DNA of 64,000 bases from the NCBI GenBank assembly GCA_019636285.1, contig JAHBXV010000001.1:1-64000 (forward strand), read 5' to 3'. Origin of the DNA: Planctomycetaceae bacterium. GTDB lineage: Bacteria; Planctomycetota; Planctomycetia; Planctomycetales; Planctomycetaceae. Under the pieces are notes generated by a model. The model saw only the letters and a list, made by a program, of their open reading frames with translations, was not told the DNA's origin and did no database searches. The position numbers and the translations under genes are program-made. Every line of letters starts with the position of its first letter. Position 1 is the stretch's first letter. Below, in pieces: positions 28,449 through 38,767 of the stretch.

Positions 28449-29753
28449 TCACGCCTCGGCCGATTTCAGGACATCGCGGATCGCGCCACTCAGGCGACGG
28501 ATCCCTTCCCGCAGGTTGTCGGGAGGAAGAACCCCGAAACTCAGCCGCATCTGATGGGCGCGGGACTGCCCATTCACCGTCGGGTAGCACAATTCGCCCG
28601 GCACGTACATCACGCCATGTTGCCGGGTGGCCGTGTGAAAGAGCGGAGACGCAAATCCCGTTTCGATGTGTTCGGGCAGGCTCAGCCAGACGTAAAGGCC
28701 CCCTTCGGGGCGCAGCCACGAAACGCCGGGGATATCCGCAAGAAACTCATCCGCGGCCCGCAACAGGGCATCGCGCTTCGTCCGGTAGCTGGCCTTCACC
28801 TGTTCTAAGTGGGCCACGTACGCTCCGGACTTCAGCACGTGTGTCAGCAACGCCTGATTCCACTGCGAAGAGCCAAAATCCAGATTTCCTTTCAGATTGC
28901 AGACCGGCGTCATCAGCGGTCGCGGCAACACGCCGAAGCCGGTGCGTACCCCCGGCGAAAAGCTCTTGGAGAACGTCATCGCGAGAATGACGCGTTCATC
29001 GCCACCCGGCCGCGACCAGATGCTTGGAATTGACGGACCGTCATAGCGCAATTCTCGGTACGCGGCGTCTTCCAGAATGTAGATCGGGTTTCGCCGCGAA
29101 TACTGCTGGGCCAGTCGCAGAACCTCGCTGCGACGATCGTCCGCCAGACACGCACCGCTGGGATTCTCAAAATCGGTGACCAGATAGATCAACTTCACGC
29201 GATCGAGTTCGCCGCGCTGTTCCAGGTCTGCCAATGTCGCGGCTAAGGCATCCATGCGCATGCCGTTTTCATCGGCCTCCACGCCGATCGTTCGCGCGCC
29301 GACCCCGTCGAGCACACCCAGGAACACGAAGTAGGTCGGCATGGCGACGAGGCAAATGTCGCCGGGATCGAAAAGCGCGTCGGCGACCAGGGCGAGAAGC
29401 TGCTGTGACCCGGTCGTGACAACGAGGCGATCGGCACCAATCCCCAGTTGCTCCACGGTCCGACCTTCCAGCCGTGCCAGATGCGCCAGCAGGCTGTTGC
29501 GGAAACCCTCGTCCCCCTGGGTGGTTCCGTATTGCAGGGCACCGCGACCGCGCGACGTATTGCTCAGCACGGACGTGGCTGCCTCCAGGCACTCCGCAAG
29601 CGGCAGACTCGATTCGTCGACAAAACCCGCAGCCAGGGACAGACAAGAGCGATTTTCGATCCCCTGCTGCATCAGAAAGCCGATGGCCTGGCGCGATGCA
29701 CGACGAGATCGGACGCTAAAAACACCATCACTGGGAGACGATTCATCGTTCAT
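28449..29753 (-). CDS. PLP-dependent aminotransferase (fold type I, LysN/2-aminoadipate-like)
   Basis: 434 aa. The MocR/aminoadipate aminotransferase-like pattern is visible: RGALQYGTTQGDEGFRNSLL, VTTGSQQLLALVADALFDPG, YLVTDFENPSGACLADDRR, and the PLP lysine in ILAMTFSKSFSPGVRTGFGV. Toward the end come RPEGGLYVWLSLPEHIETG and LSFGVLPPDNLREGIRRL. There is no N-terminal GntR DNA-binding domain, so it is an enzyme rather than a MocR regulator. The amino-acid substrate is not predictable. It lies downstream of sufS in the same direction with a 102-bp gap. Confidence 0.9.
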   Translation of the reverse strand: MNDESSPSDGVFSVRSRRASRQAIGFLMQQGIENRSCLSLAAGFVDESSLPLAECLEAATSVLSNTSRGRGALQYGTTQGDEGFRNSLLAHLARLEGRTVEQLGIGADRLVVTTGSQQLLALVADALFDPGDICLVAMPTYFVFLGVLDGVGARTIGVEADENGMRMDALAATLADLEQRGELDRVKLIYLVTDFENPSGACLADDRRSEVLRLAQQYSRRNPIYILEDAAYRELRYDGPSIPSIWSRPGGDERVILAMTFSKSFSPGVRTGFGVLPRPLMTPVCNLKGNLDFGSSQWNQALLTHVLKSGAYVAHLEQVKASYRTKRDALLRAADEFLADIPGVSWLRPEGGLYVWLSLPEHIETGFASPLFHTATRQHGVMYVPGELCYPTVNGQSRAHQMRLSFGVLPPDNLREGIRRLSGAIRDVLKSAEA

Positions 29754-29855
29754 GCGGGGACTTTCCAGAACACAAGCTCGTTACCGCGTCATCGGCAGAT
29801 ATCGCGCAATGCTGTCCCGGACAATCCGACCGGATGCCAGGTTCGAGGATTTCGC

Positions 29856-31103
29856 CTAACGGCGAAAGACGCGACGAGCCGCGAGGATCGCTTCCACGAG
29901 GCTATCAACCTCTTCGCGATTGTTGTAGAAGGCCAGGCTCGCGCGAGCCGATGCAGCTAGTCCAAGCCGGTCGTGAAGCGGCATCGTGCAATGATGGCCG
30001 GCGCGAATGGCCACTCCCTGCCGATCGAGCAGGTCGGACAGGTCGTGCGGGTGAACGCCCTCGACGACGAAACTGAAAATGGCTCCGCGATCGGGCCATG
30101 CCGGTCCGAGAATCGTAAGTTCCGGAACCTCGGCCAGACGCTCGCCCGCATACCTGGCCAGTTCGTGTTCGTAAGCCATGATCGGCTCCATGCCGATCTG
30201 CTTGATGTACGCAATCGCGGCACCGAGCCCCGCCGCCTGGATGAACGGCCCCGTTCCCGCTTCGAATTTCGCCGGAAGATCAGCCCATGTCGCGCTGTCC
30301 CGCGTGACTTCGCGAATCATGTGTCCGCCGAACAGAAACGGATCCATGGCTTCGAGGAGTTCGCGCCGACCGTAGAGCACGCCGACCCCCGTGGGACCGT
30401 AGAACTTGTGACCAGAGAACGCCAGAAAATCGATCTGGTCGCGTGTCACATCGGTCATGCCGTGAGGCACACTCTGGGCCCCGTCGACGGCGATCAGCGC
30501 CCCGACGTCGTGTGCCCGCCTGGCGAGTTCGGCAACCGGATTGATCGTCCCCAGGACGTTCGACATCGCTGTGACAGCAACCAGTTTCACCTGGCGGTCG
30601 AGCACGGTGTCCAACTGGTCCATGTCGAGCCGGCCATCCGTGGTGAGCGGAATGTGCCGAATCTCCGCTCCCGTTGCCTTCGCGGCTTCGTACCACGGAA
30701 CCAAATTGGCGTGATGCTCCATTTCGTTGAGGAGCACCACGTCGCCAGCTCGCAGGAACTTGCGTCCCCACCCATGAGCGACGAGGTTAAGCGACATCGT
30801 CGTGCCGCTGGTGAAGACAATCTCCTCGACCTCTCGGGCCCCCAGCAGCTCCCGCACCTGCTCGCGGGCGTCTTCCAGGAGCGTCGTCATCCGATCGCCC
30901 AGCTCATGGATGCCCCGATGCACGTTCGAATTGTCGCGTTCGTAGCATTGCCGGATGCAGTCGACGACCCGATTCGGCTTCTGCGCCGTCGCGGCGGTGT
31001 CGAGATACACCAGCTTTTTACCTGTCCGCAGCGTCTGATCGAGAATCGGAAACTCGGCCCGAATGGTTCTCCAAGTGGCATCGTCGCTGAGATCGGCCAT
31101 CAA
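29856..31103 (-). CDS. sufS: Cysteine desulfurase SufS
   Basis: 415 aa. PLP Lys233 is in LAFSGHKFYGPTGVGVLYGR and the persulfide-forming Cys372 is in IRAGHHCTMPLHDRLG, typical of group II (SufS) desulfurases. Other markers are YLDTAATAQKP, NSNVHRGIHELGDR and MEHHANLVPW. It provides persulfide sulfur for Fe-S cluster assembly, with SufU encoded 219 bp upstream as zinc-dependent sulfur acceptor. The rest of the suf operon (sufBCD) is not in the window. Confidence 0.95.
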   Translation of the reverse strand: MMADLSDDATWRTIRAEFPILDQTLRTGKKLVYLDTAATAQKPNRVVDCIRQCYERDNSNVHRGIHELGDRMTTLLEDAREQVRELLGAREVEEIVFTSGTTMSLNLVAHGWGRKFLRAGDVVLLNEMEHHANLVPWYEAAKATGAEIRHIPLTTDGRLDMDQLDTVLDRQVKLVAVTAMSNVLGTINPVAELARRAHDVGALIAVDGAQSVPHGMTDVTRDQIDFLAFSGHKFYGPTGVGVLYGRRELLEAMDPFLFGGHMIREVTRDSATWADLPAKFEAGTGPFIQAAGLGAAIAYIKQIGMEPIMAYEHELARYAGERLAEVPELTILGPAWPDRGAIFSFVVEGVHPHDLSDLLDRQGVAIRAGHHCTMPLHDRLGLAASARASLAFYNNREEVDSLVEAILAARRVFRR

Positions 31104-31322
31104 TTGAATCCTTCACTGATCGCAATGCTCCGGTCGTCGCCTCGATTCCGAAGCCGATAGGAGTCAAGCCGCGAACCGGCGGGCCGAACGGTCTCCGCTC
31201 CGCGCGGAAGCATTGCCCCTGCCGGAAAATGACCTGTTATGGCGACATCAAGCCAGCCCGAAGCCGTCCAACGTTCGAAGATTCGCCAATTCGCGCGGAG
31301 GAACCGGCCAGCCGCTCTGATG

Positions 31323-31748
31323 TTATCGCGCGTTTGAAGAAGCCATCTCTTCGGCGGCAGGCTGGTGTTCGCTCGCATACAGCATGGTCTTAAGGATCTT
31401 GAATCCCAGGAGGCCGCACTTCTGTCGACTGGCCGTAAGCGGAACCTTGATCAGATCGAGCATGTCACGCGCGCCGAATTCCTTGAGCTGCTCGAGCGTC
31501 TTCCCTTCGATGGCTTCACACAAAATCGAAGCTGCCGCCTGGCTGATCGCGCACCCCTTGCCGTCGAACCAGGCTTCCTCGATGCGCTGGTCGTCTCCCA
31601 GCCGCACTTCGAGCGAGAGCTGGTCGCCGCAAATGGGATTTCGATCCGAGTGCTGACAAGTCGCCCCCGGGCAATGGCCCTTGTGGTAGGGCGACTCGAA
31701 GTGATCGAGGATGTGGTCGTTGTACAGATCGTCCAGACTCACAAGCAT
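31323..31748 (-). CDS. sufU: SufU-type Fe-S cluster assembly protein
   Basis: 141 aa from the Met at 31748 (MLVSLDDLYNDHILDHFESP), the standard start for this family; 31 upstream codons are rejected. The zinc/sulfur ligands of SufU are present: Cys and Asp in NPICGDQ, Cys in GKGCAISQA, and Cys in RQKCGLLGF. It also has the longer spacing between the second and third Cys typical of SufU rather than IscU. It accepts sulfur from SufS, which is encoded next on the same strand. Confidence 0.94.
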   Translation of the reverse strand: MLVSLDDLYNDHILDHFESPYHKGHCPGATCQHSDRNPICGDQLSLEVRLGDDQRIEEAWFDGKGCAISQAAASILCEAIEGKTLEQLKEFGARDMLDLIKVPLTASRQKCGLLGFKILKTMLYASEHQPAAEEMASSNAR

Positions 31749-31940
31749 CCTCCACCGGCTCACTCGCCGGATGGCTCGAGCAACTCGAATTTTCGCAACG
31801 GTCTCTGCGAATATTGTAGAGCCGCACCCTGCATTGGCCAAGTCGACTCGCGGCTGATTTTCCGGAGACCGATCGGGAAGTGTCCCGGTGTGAACCGGCC
31901 CGGTGCTCGCCGCGTTTTATAAAATTCGCACAAGCACAAT

Positions 31941-32792
31941 CTAGGAAATAATTTGCGCTCGCAATCCTTCCAGCAGGCGGACCGCCTTGCCGATGTCGGC
32001 CCGCTGGCGATCGCGGTCGTGAGCAATCTCCCGCTCGATGGTCAGCGGACCTTTGTATCCGAGTTCCAGCAGCGTACGGAGATAAGTTTCCATCCCCACA
32101 TCGCCATCGCCCAGGGCCACTTCCTGACCCCAACCGGTACCGCGAACCTCCTCGGGGGCCCACTTTGCGTCTTTGCAATGGACGCTGCGAACGTACGAAC
32201 CGACCTTCTTAAGGGCCTCGATCGGGTTGCCGGTGCCGTAAAGGATCATGTTCGCCGGGTCGAAATTGATGAAGAGGTTCGGCCGGTCGACATCGTGAAT
32301 GAATTCCAGCAGGTGATCCGCCGTCTCCTGCCCGGTTTCCAGGTGAACGGCTTGTCCGTTCCCGGCGGCATGATCGAGGAGTTCACGCGTCGTGCTGATG
32401 AGATCTTTGTAAGAGCTGCTCGCCCGATCGGACGGCACGAAGCCAATATGCAGGCCGACCGCCGAGACGCCAAGCTGCTTCGCGAAGTCGGCGATTTCCT
32501 TCATCTCGGCAAGTCGTTCGGCCCGAGTCGCCTCGGGAACAAGCCCGACGGTCCGGGCTGTCGTCGCGATGTCGGCGTAACTTTCACCTTCGAAGCCGCC
32601 AAACACGACCGTGACAGTCGTGCCGGCATCGGCGCAGCGGGCCAGAAATGCCTCGGCAGCCGCCGGGTTGCGCGACTCGCGGTGGGGAGAATGAAGTTGG
32701 ACCGTGGGAATCTTGAGTTCCTTCACCACGTCGAGGTGGACGCCCAGACCCGCATCAACCGACGCGAAGACCCCAATTGACCACGGTTGCAT
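31941..32792 (-). CDS. Sugar phosphate isomerase/epimerase-like TIM barrel (AP-endonuclease 2 superfamily)
   Basis: 283 aa from the Met at 32792 (MQPWSIGVFASVDAGLGVHL); a further 103 open codons upstream lack coding character. Barrel landmarks are TVTVVFGGFEGESY, GVSAVGLHIGFVPSD, VHLETGQETADHLLEFIHDV, NLFINFDPANMILYGTGNPI, VRSVHCKDAKWAP and GPLTIEREIAHD. Glu, Asp, His and Glu residues at strand ends form the metal site expected for xylose-isomerase-like enzymes. The substrate is probably a sugar or inositol derivative. It is monocistronic; both neighbouring minus-strand genes are separated by over 180 bp. Confidence 0.88.
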   Translation of the reverse strand: MQPWSIGVFASVDAGLGVHLDVVKELKIPTVQLHSPHRESRNPAAAEAFLARCADAGTTVTVVFGGFEGESYADIATTARTVGLVPEATRAERLAEMKEIADFAKQLGVSAVGLHIGFVPSDRASSSYKDLISTTRELLDHAAGNGQAVHLETGQETADHLLEFIHDVDRPNLFINFDPANMILYGTGNPIEALKKVGSYVRSVHCKDAKWAPEEVRGTGWGQEVALGDGDVGMETYLRTLLELGYKGPLTIEREIAHDRDRQRADIGKAVRLLEGLRAQIIS

Positions 32793-32980
32793 GTCAGTGT
32801 CTCCCAGTGTTCCTGCTGACCGATACTTCACTTGCCGACGAATCGAATGGTCGCCGTTGCTGGCAGAATGTTCGACCCGCGCGGGAATCTCGTCTGGTTC
32901 AACGATTACGAGCCCGAAATGATAGGCGTTCGCGAGCCTGATCACCAGCATGTCGGAAGCCGCATGGCGTTGAAGCGTTG

Positions 32981-34768
32981 TCAGGGACGGACGACCCAGC
33001 CCTGGAGCTTTCGGCCGCGGTAGCGCACGGGCTCGCCAATCGAAGAAACCTGCCAGGTGGTTCCGAGGTCGGCATAGGCCAGCGATTCCCGCCGAGACCA
33101 CTCCACCAGCAGTCCCGCTCCGGAGGGGGAATCCTTAAGCGGCCAGCGCCCTTCCCAGCGCGAGGCAACTTCCAGTTCCGCCCGCGGCCACCGGTTGCGA
33201 ATGACCGCCAACAGGCGCGGGGGAATCTGTCCGCGTTCGGTCAGGAGGGCCACCTGGTCGACTTCCGGAGTCTCGTGCAATCGGAAACTGAATCGATCGA
33301 GTTGCTGCTGCCGGTCGTCGCGCTGCCGTAAAGACTTCATTCCCAGTGCCACATGCCCGAACAGGAGCACGAAGAGGAGTAACCGCAAACTGACTCGCAT
33401 CAAGCGATCATGACCGGGGGGGACATCCGGCTGACCGATCAGGGCAACAATCAGTCCCAGCACGGCCGTGGCAACCGCGGCCACGCCCGCCAGTTGCCAC
33501 GAACTGGTCACGAGCGCCGTCGCCAGGCCAATTGTGATAATCGTCCCCAGCGCGGCAACTGGCAGCGGCACGCTCCGACGAAGAAAGGCATCGATTCCGT
33601 AGGCCGCGATCACGCAGTCCGGAACCAGAAGCAGCGCATCCCACTGATCCGGCAGAATAAGAAGGCGATCCGTGACCAGGTAAATTGCGACACGCGCGAT
33701 CCAGGCCACCAGCCACCAGCCGACAAACAGGCCCATGGAACGCTCGCGCTGCGAGAATCCCCCCTTCAGGGCATCCGACACCAGACAGATCCAGCCAATC
33801 ACGATCCAGCCTGCCAGAAACGTCCGTTCCAACAGCAGGTAGTCAATCGACTTCAATGCGTGATCGCGAAGTTCCAGGGCTCCTTCCTGACTCAGCAATC
33901 GATCGGACGGCAAGCTCGTGATGAACTCGCGCCATCCCCAGTCAGCAACGACTCCGTTGACCGTTGCGATCCAGCCAATCATCAATGAGGCCGCGACCGC
34001 CGCGCAGAGAATCCAGGCCGCCAGCTTTCGAGTGCGATTGGAGAAGTCCCGTCGGCTACCGACAGCCATCGAACGGGATTTTCCGACAGACTCGTAAAGA
34101 AGTGCCAGGAGCAGCGCCAGCGGCACGATGAGTGCCGCCAGGCCAATCGTCAGGAACGCGGCCGCGAAACAGACTCCGGCCAATGGCAGCCGCCACGAAT
34201 ACCAGCGCCATTCCAGTTCCGAGTGACCGACATACAGACTGGCCCCGGCCAGCAGAAAGGCCAACCCGGGAATCTCGGGCGAAGGTTCCGCCGACGTTAA
34301 AAGAAACGTCGACTGAAAGACCAGCGCGACGGTTGCCAGCCACGCCAGCCGCTGCCCCGCCAACTGGCGGGTGAGGTGGAACGTCAGCAGCGCTACGGCG
34401 GCGCCGCTGAGGTACGAGACGACGCCCGCGGCGCGCACGGGAGAAATTCCCGACACCAACGAGAGGCCAGCCGCGAGCCACGATGCCATGGGGGGTTGAC
34501 CACCCAGCGTCGTCGTCGTTCGCGATCGGTTGCCGACCAGAAATTCCTCGAAAGTCGTGGCGGCCGAGACGTCGGCCGCGCGAACGGCCCACAGGGCTGC
34601 CGTATCGTTCCAGGTATTCTTCTTGATCGCCGCCAGTCCTGGAGCGAGGGCAAGAATGACCAGGAGGGGTTTCAGGCAATCGCCACGGTCCAGCCACGAA
34701 AACAGCGGGCGAGGAGGAACCCGCAAGAGTTGTGGCAACTGGTCGTCGGCGACAACACGAATGGACAT
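32981..34768 (-). CDS. Multi-pass membrane protein, GT-C glycosyltransferase-like
   Basis: 595 aa from the Met at 34768 (MSIRVVADD); a Met 19 codons upstream is an alternative. At least 11 hydrophobic segments are visible, e.g. LLVILALAPGLAAI, LAFLLAGASLYVGHS, AAFLTIGLAALIVPLALLLA, FLAGWIVIGWICLVS and AALGTIITIGLATALVTSSW. A periplasmic C-terminal part (about 490-595) follows. The layout resembles ArnT/PMT-like dolichyl-phosphate-type glycosyltransferases. However, the first loop has KKNTWNDTAALWA and no clear DE catalytic pair, so activity is uncertain. An isochorismatase-like gene lies 132 bp upstream in the same direction. Confidence 0.75.
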   Translation of the reverse strand: MSIRVVADDQLPQLLRVPPRPLFSWLDRGDCLKPLLVILALAPGLAAIKKNTWNDTAALWAVRAADVSAATTFEEFLVGNRSRTTTTLGGQPPMASWLAAGLSLVSGISPVRAAGVVSYLSGAAVALLTFHLTRQLAGQRLAWLATVALVFQSTFLLTSAEPSPEIPGLAFLLAGASLYVGHSELEWRWYSWRLPLAGVCFAAAFLTIGLAALIVPLALLLALLYESVGKSRSMAVGSRRDFSNRTRKLAAWILCAAVAASLMIGWIATVNGVVADWGWREFITSLPSDRLLSQEGALELRDHALKSIDYLLLERTFLAGWIVIGWICLVSDALKGGFSQRERSMGLFVGWWLVAWIARVAIYLVTDRLLILPDQWDALLLVPDCVIAAYGIDAFLRRSVPLPVAALGTIITIGLATALVTSSWQLAGVAAVATAVLGLIVALIGQPDVPPGHDRLMRVSLRLLLFVLLFGHVALGMKSLRQRDDRQQQLDRFSFRLHETPEVDQVALLTERGQIPPRLLAVIRNRWPRAELEVASRWEGRWPLKDSPSGAGLLVEWSRRESLAYADLGTTWQVSSIGEPVRYRGRKLQGWVVRP

Positions 34769-34900
34769 TGCAATCTCTGGGAGCGTGTCCGCGAATTCTC
34801 CGAATCCCGACGCGGCAACGGGCACGAACGCTACTTCCGCACGCGGGCCCCCCAGCCGTTGTTCGCGGAGACGGATCTCAGCAGGCCAATTAGTCTCCCA

Positions 34901-35470
34901 TCAGCGCCGGCGATTTTTCACCACCTGGCTGACCTGTCGAAACTCGGGCGAGGTCGATGTTTGCAACCATTCGAAAACGACCGCCTCCGCCGTGGTCAAC
35001 TGCACGCCGGCCCCCTGCAAACGCCTGAGGGCGGCGTCGTGATCGACGGCGAACCGACTACCGACTCCATCCACGCAAATCGTGACGTGATAACCAAGAG
35101 AAACCAAGTCCATGGCTGTCTGCGCGACACAGACATGCGTTTCAACACCCACCATCGCGACCTGAAACCGCTCCAGATCGAGATCGCCCGCGGCGGGCCA
35201 GTCCAGCGCCGGAACCGCGCTGAACTCCCGTTTTTCGCGAATGGCGTCAATCCCTTTCCGTAACGATTCGATGGTTGGTCCCAGGCCCTGGGGATATTGC
35301 TCGGTGGCTGTAATGGGAATCGACAGTTCCCGCGCCACCGACGCGAGAAACTCGCAGGTGGCCAAGACGGCGTCGCCCTGATCGATCGCCGGCATGAGCC
35401 GCTCCTGAACGTCGACGATCAGCAATTGGGATGTTGATCGTCCCAGCAGATCCACATGGCGCGGTGGCAT
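34901..35470 (-). CDS. Isochorismatase-family cysteine hydrolase
   Basis: 189 aa. Catalytic Asp is in LLIVDVQERLMPAI, a Lys is expected in the FSAVPALDWP region, and the nucleophilic Cys lies in VGVETHVCVAQTAMDLVSLG, followed by the cis-peptide-type VCVDGVGSR motif. Family knowledge: members hydrolyse amides or vinyl ethers (nicotinamidase, N-carbamoylsarcosine hydrolase, isochorismatase). This short form is often annotated as YcaC-like or 'hydrolase' with unknown substrate. Cytoplasmic. It shares direction with the membrane protein downstream. Confidence 0.88.
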   Translation of the reverse strand: MPPRHVDLLGRSTSQLLIVDVQERLMPAIDQGDAVLATCEFLASVARELSIPITATEQYPQGLGPTIESLRKGIDAIREKREFSAVPALDWPAAGDLDLERFQVAMVGVETHVCVAQTAMDLVSLGYHVTICVDGVGSRFAVDHDAALRRLQGAGVQLTTAEAVVFEWLQTSTSPEFRQVSQVVKNRRR

Positions 35471-35719
35471 GAAAAACCTTCTCGAGAAGATCTGGTAATG
35501 GTGGCGGTGGCGCCAACGAGATCGCGTGAGCCGTCAGGCACGAGGAAAAAATCCGCACGAGCGTAGACTTTCCCAGGAAAACTCGGTAGTGCAGTCAGGC
35601 TGGTTGCAGGGTGTCCGCGTCGAATTCACCCGGTTCGCTCCCAACGAACCATCGACGATGACTGCAGATTCCACATGTTCCATTCCGTTGGACGGTTCAT
35701 CCGTCGATAAGAGCGAAGC

Positions 35720-36517
35720 GTGAGCACGAAGATCCGTTGGCTGCCGTACCTGCGAAGTGCCTTCGTCCTGTCGATCGTGGGCATTCTGCTCGCCGAAGCG
35801 AAGGGTCAACAACCGTCGGGAAGTGGCGACCCCCTTGCGGTGTTTGCCGCGGAGCTGGTGGAAATCCGTCCGGGAGAAGGCCCATTTCCGGAGTCAACCG
35901 TGCTTCCCAAGACGTTCCGGATCGCGCGGCATGAAGTTCCGCAGAACCTGTACGCCCACGTGCAGGGCAGCGATCCCAGCCGCTGGAAGGGCCCTCGAAA
36001 TTCGTCCGAAATGATGACATGGAACGAGGCCCGTGCCTTCTGCGAGAAACTGACCGGCATGCTCATCGAGCGGAAGCTCATTCCTGCCGACTCCGTGGTC
36101 CGCCTGCCCACCGAAGCCGAATGGGAATACTGCTGTCGGGCCGGCACGACGACGCGATACAGCTTCGGCGACGAGGCCCAGCAGCCCGGCGACCAGGGAA
36201 ACAAGGCCACTCGGCTTGATGAATTTGCCTGGCACACGGGCAATGCGGCCGGCAACGACCCGCCCGTGGGAGCCTTGAAGCCCAACGCCTGGGGACTTCA
36301 CGACATGCACGGCTACCTGTGGGAGATGACCTCGGACAAGTGGTCCAAGGCTGAAGCCGATAACGTAGACGTACCCGAAAACGCGATCGTTGCTCGTGGT
36401 GGATCCTGGAAAGATCGTTTTGACCGATTGACATCGACCTCGCGAAAGCCGATCGGTCCCGAGGAGCGGGACGACAGCCTGGGGTTTCGCTGCGTCGTCG
36501 CACCGGCAAAAAAGTGA
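35720..36517 (+). CDS. Secreted formylglycine-generating-enzyme-like (SUMF1/FGE-sulfatase domain) protein
   Basis: 265 aa from a GTG start at 35720; the signal peptide is YLRSAFVLSIVGILLAEAKG. FGE-fold motifs are clear: RLPTEAEWEYCCRAGTTTRY, SFGDEAQQPGDQ, VGALKPNAWGLHDMHGYLWE, ARGGSWKDRFDRLTSTSRKP and DDSLGFRCVV. The two redox or copper cysteines of true FGE are not obvious near the end, so a non-catalytic or binding role is likely, as for most planctomycete family members. No sulfatase gene is adjacent. Monocistronic. Confidence 0.88.
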   Translation: MSTKIRWLPYLRSAFVLSIVGILLAEAKGQQPSGSGDPLAVFAAELVEIRPGEGPFPESTVLPKTFRIARHEVPQNLYAHVQGSDPSRWKGPRNSSEMMTWNEARAFCEKLTGMLIERKLIPADSVVRLPTEAEWEYCCRAGTTTRYSFGDEAQQPGDQGNKATRLDEFAWHTGNAAGNDPPVGALKPNAWGLHDMHGYLWEMTSDKWSKAEADNVDVPENAIVARGGSWKDRFDRLTSTSRKPIGPEERDDSLGFRCVVAPAKK

Positions 36518-37017
36518 GGATTCTCTTTGAAATCTTCGGGATGAGGCCGACTCGATCGACCGCGTTCCGTGTTTACCAGCAGTTTCGCAAACGTGGTCCG
36601 GAAGATTCCACGGTTGACCAGATGGAGAGCTTCCCGTTTCTGAAGCGTGTTTGCTGAGTGGTCGATGGCGGAAATTCTGCTCGCATCAGCCGCGCATCTG
36701 CAATGAAGACTTCTTCACAGACGCTCGAAGAGATTGGGAAACAGGCAATCTACGCGGACGTTTCCGCTGGTTGACGCAAGTGCTGGGGAACTAAATTTTT
36801 TGTTTGACGGGACTCGTTTCGGGGTATCGGGTTATGGTTTCCGAAACCGTGATTCGCTATCGTGACGAGCGCTCGAGCGGTCCGGCAGGGAAAACACGTA
36901 GACGGTCGGCAGCCCGAAACCCATCAGGCATCGGGTCAATCGTACGTCCTATCCAGATCTTGCTCGGGTTAATACCAGTGATGTTGCTCGCGTAACGGTG
37001 CGTTCCAGATCGTCAGG
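36518..37017. other. 500-bp intergenic region upstream of ribosomal protein S1 gene
   Basis: No gene is visible. An A/T-rich patch at about 36792-36803 is followed by TTGACG (36804-36809), a possible -35, but no well-spaced -10 is convincing. It probably contains the rpsA promoter and leader; S1 genes are often autoregulated, but I can see no defined structure. Confidence 0.4.
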
Positions 37018-38745
37018 ATGCAGGGACTTGGTGCAGCGATGAATGGTGATGAAAACCGGCAGGACTCGTCGGTTGAACCGGTGGTTTCGGAATCAATTCC
37101 CGAAGTCACGGCCCAACATTCGATCTCCGAAGAACAGTCTGCCGGGCCAGGCGGACAGGACGATGGAACCGGATCGGCTCCGGTCGATAGTGGCGCGGAA
37201 GTACCCGTTCTGGCGGAACCGGCGTTGGAAGCTCCTCCCGAGATCCGCTCGGAGTCACCCGCCGAGACCGTTGCCGCGACACCCGCGCCTGCCAATGGGG
37301 AAGCGCCCGCAGGGGAAGCTGTTCCGGAGCCCGAAGCACCGCGCCGCAAGATCCAACTGAATCCTACATCGACCGATCAGTCGCTGGCTGCCGTTCCTTC
37401 GCTCGGACCGGGAACGTCGACGGCCTCGCTGACTCCCTCAGCAGGACCGGTCGATCTGCCGCCGCGACAGACGCAACTCGACCAGGGTCTGGAAGACGAA
37501 ATCAATGCAGCCATGAGCGGCGCGATGGTCGCTCCCGTTGCCCGACCGGAAGCTCCGTCCGACGGGACACCCTCTCCGAGCACGCTTGCGTCCGAACTCC
37601 CCACGTCGGAAGAACAGCTCACCGGCGGAATGCGTTTGAAGGCCAAGGTCCAGTCGGTGACGGCCGAGGACGTCTTCTGCGACGTCGGCTACCGCGCTCC
37701 CGGCGTCGTGCCGGTCCGACAGTTCCCGCAGGGGAAGCAGCCGCGAGAAGGCGAAGAGTTTTTGGTGATCGTCGACAAGTACGATTCCGAGAACGGCGTG
37801 ATTCACGTCAGCCTGCCCAAGGCGACTCGTAAGGCCAAGGGCGGCTGGGACGAACTGCAGATCGGGCAGATTGTCGACTGTTACGTGAACCGAACGAACA
37901 AGGGGGGGCTGGAAGTCACGATCGCGAATCTGCGCGGCTTCCTGCCAGCCAGTCAGGTCGATGTAGGCTTCGTTGCCTCGCTCGACACTTATGTGGGCCA
38001 GAAGTTCCCGGTTCAGGTAACCGAAGTGAACCCGGCCAAGCGGAACCTGGTGGTCAGCCGCAAGGCGATCGTCATCCAGGAGCGAAAAGAAGCCGCCGCC
38101 GTTTTCTGGCAGAAAGCCGAAGTCGGCCAGCAATACAATGGTCGAGTCAAGACCGTGAAGGACTACGGGGCCTTCGTCGACATCGGCGGAGTGGACGGCT
38201 TTCTGCATGTGGGCGAGATGAGCTGGACCCGCATCCGTCATCCGTCCGAAGTCGTCCAGGAAGGCCAGACGGTTGACGTAATTGTCCTCTCGCTCGATCG
38301 CGATCAGGAAAAGATCGGCCTCGGAATGCGGCAGCTGGCCCAGAACCCTTGGGCCGAGGCAGTCGACAAGTATGCGGTGGGGCGTAACGTCACCGGCAAA
38401 GTGACGCGCGCCACCGACTTTGGCGCTTTCATCGAGTTGGAACCCGGAGTCGAGGGACTCGTTCACATCAGTGAACTCGACCATCGTCGCGTGCGGAAAG
38501 TCACCGACGTCCTCGCTGTCGGCCAGGAGGTCCAGGTCCAGGTGCTGGAAGTGGCCCCCGACCGGCAGCGAATCAGCCTGTCGCTTAAGGCGCTGAAGGA
38601 AAAGCCGGAAGAACCGAAGGACGAGGATCTCTCGCCTGGCAAAGGTCAGCAGTACGACCGCAAACGCAAAGAGCCTTTGCGTGGTGGGACCAGTGGCTCG
38701 GCTGGTTCATCCGGTCTCTTCGGCGATCCGAACGCGTATCGTTAA
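37018..38745 (+). CDS. rpsA: 30S ribosomal protein S1 with long acidic/proline-rich N-terminal extension
   Basis: 575 aa. About 200 residues of Pro/Ala/Glu-rich low complexity precede four S1 RNA-binding repeats. These begin near [20 protein letters not shown] (about 209), [20 protein letters not shown] (about 283), [20 protein letters not shown] (about 370) and [20 protein letters not shown] (about 456). Repeats 3 and 4 carry the FLHVGEMSW and LVHISELDH motifs. The start could also be Met8 (37039). Four repeats rather than the six of E. coli is common outside Proteobacteria. It presumably assists mRNA binding on the 30S subunit. The extension is unusual and probably disordered. Confidence 0.88.
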   Translation: MQGLGAAMNGDENRQDSSVEPVVSESIPEVTAQHSISEEQSAGPGGQDDGTGSAPVDSGAEVPVLAEPALEAPPEIRSESPAETVAATPAPANGEAPAGEAVPEPEAPRRKIQLNPTSTDQSLAAVPSLGPGTSTASLTPSAGPVDLPPRQTQLDQGLEDEINAAMSGAMVAPVARPEAPSDGTPSPSTLASELPTSEEQLTGGMRLKAKVQSVTAEDVFCDVGYRAPGVVPVRQFPQGKQPREGEEFLVIVDKYDSENGVIHVSLPKATRKAKGGWDELQIGQIVDCYVNRTNKGGLEVTIANLRGFLPASQVDVGFVASLDTYVGQKFPVQVTEVNPAKRNLVVSRKAIVIQERKEAAAVFWQKAEVGQQYNGRVKTVKDYGAFVDIGGVDGFLHVGEMSWTRIRHPSEVVQEGQTVDVIVLSLDRDQEKIGLGMRQLAQNPWAEAVDKYAVGRNVTGKVTRATDFGAFIELEPGVEGLVHISELDHRRVRKVTDVLAVGQEVQVQVLEVAPDRQRISLSLKALKEKPEEPKDEDLSPGKGQQYDRKRKEPLRGGTSGSAGSSGLFGDPNAYR

Positions 38746-38767
38746 TCGGCGGGTCAGAACGCCGGCG

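Noticed and set aside
36804-36833. TTGACG as the -35 of the rpsA promoter
   Set aside because: No acceptable -10 at 16-18 bp; kept only as a weak note.
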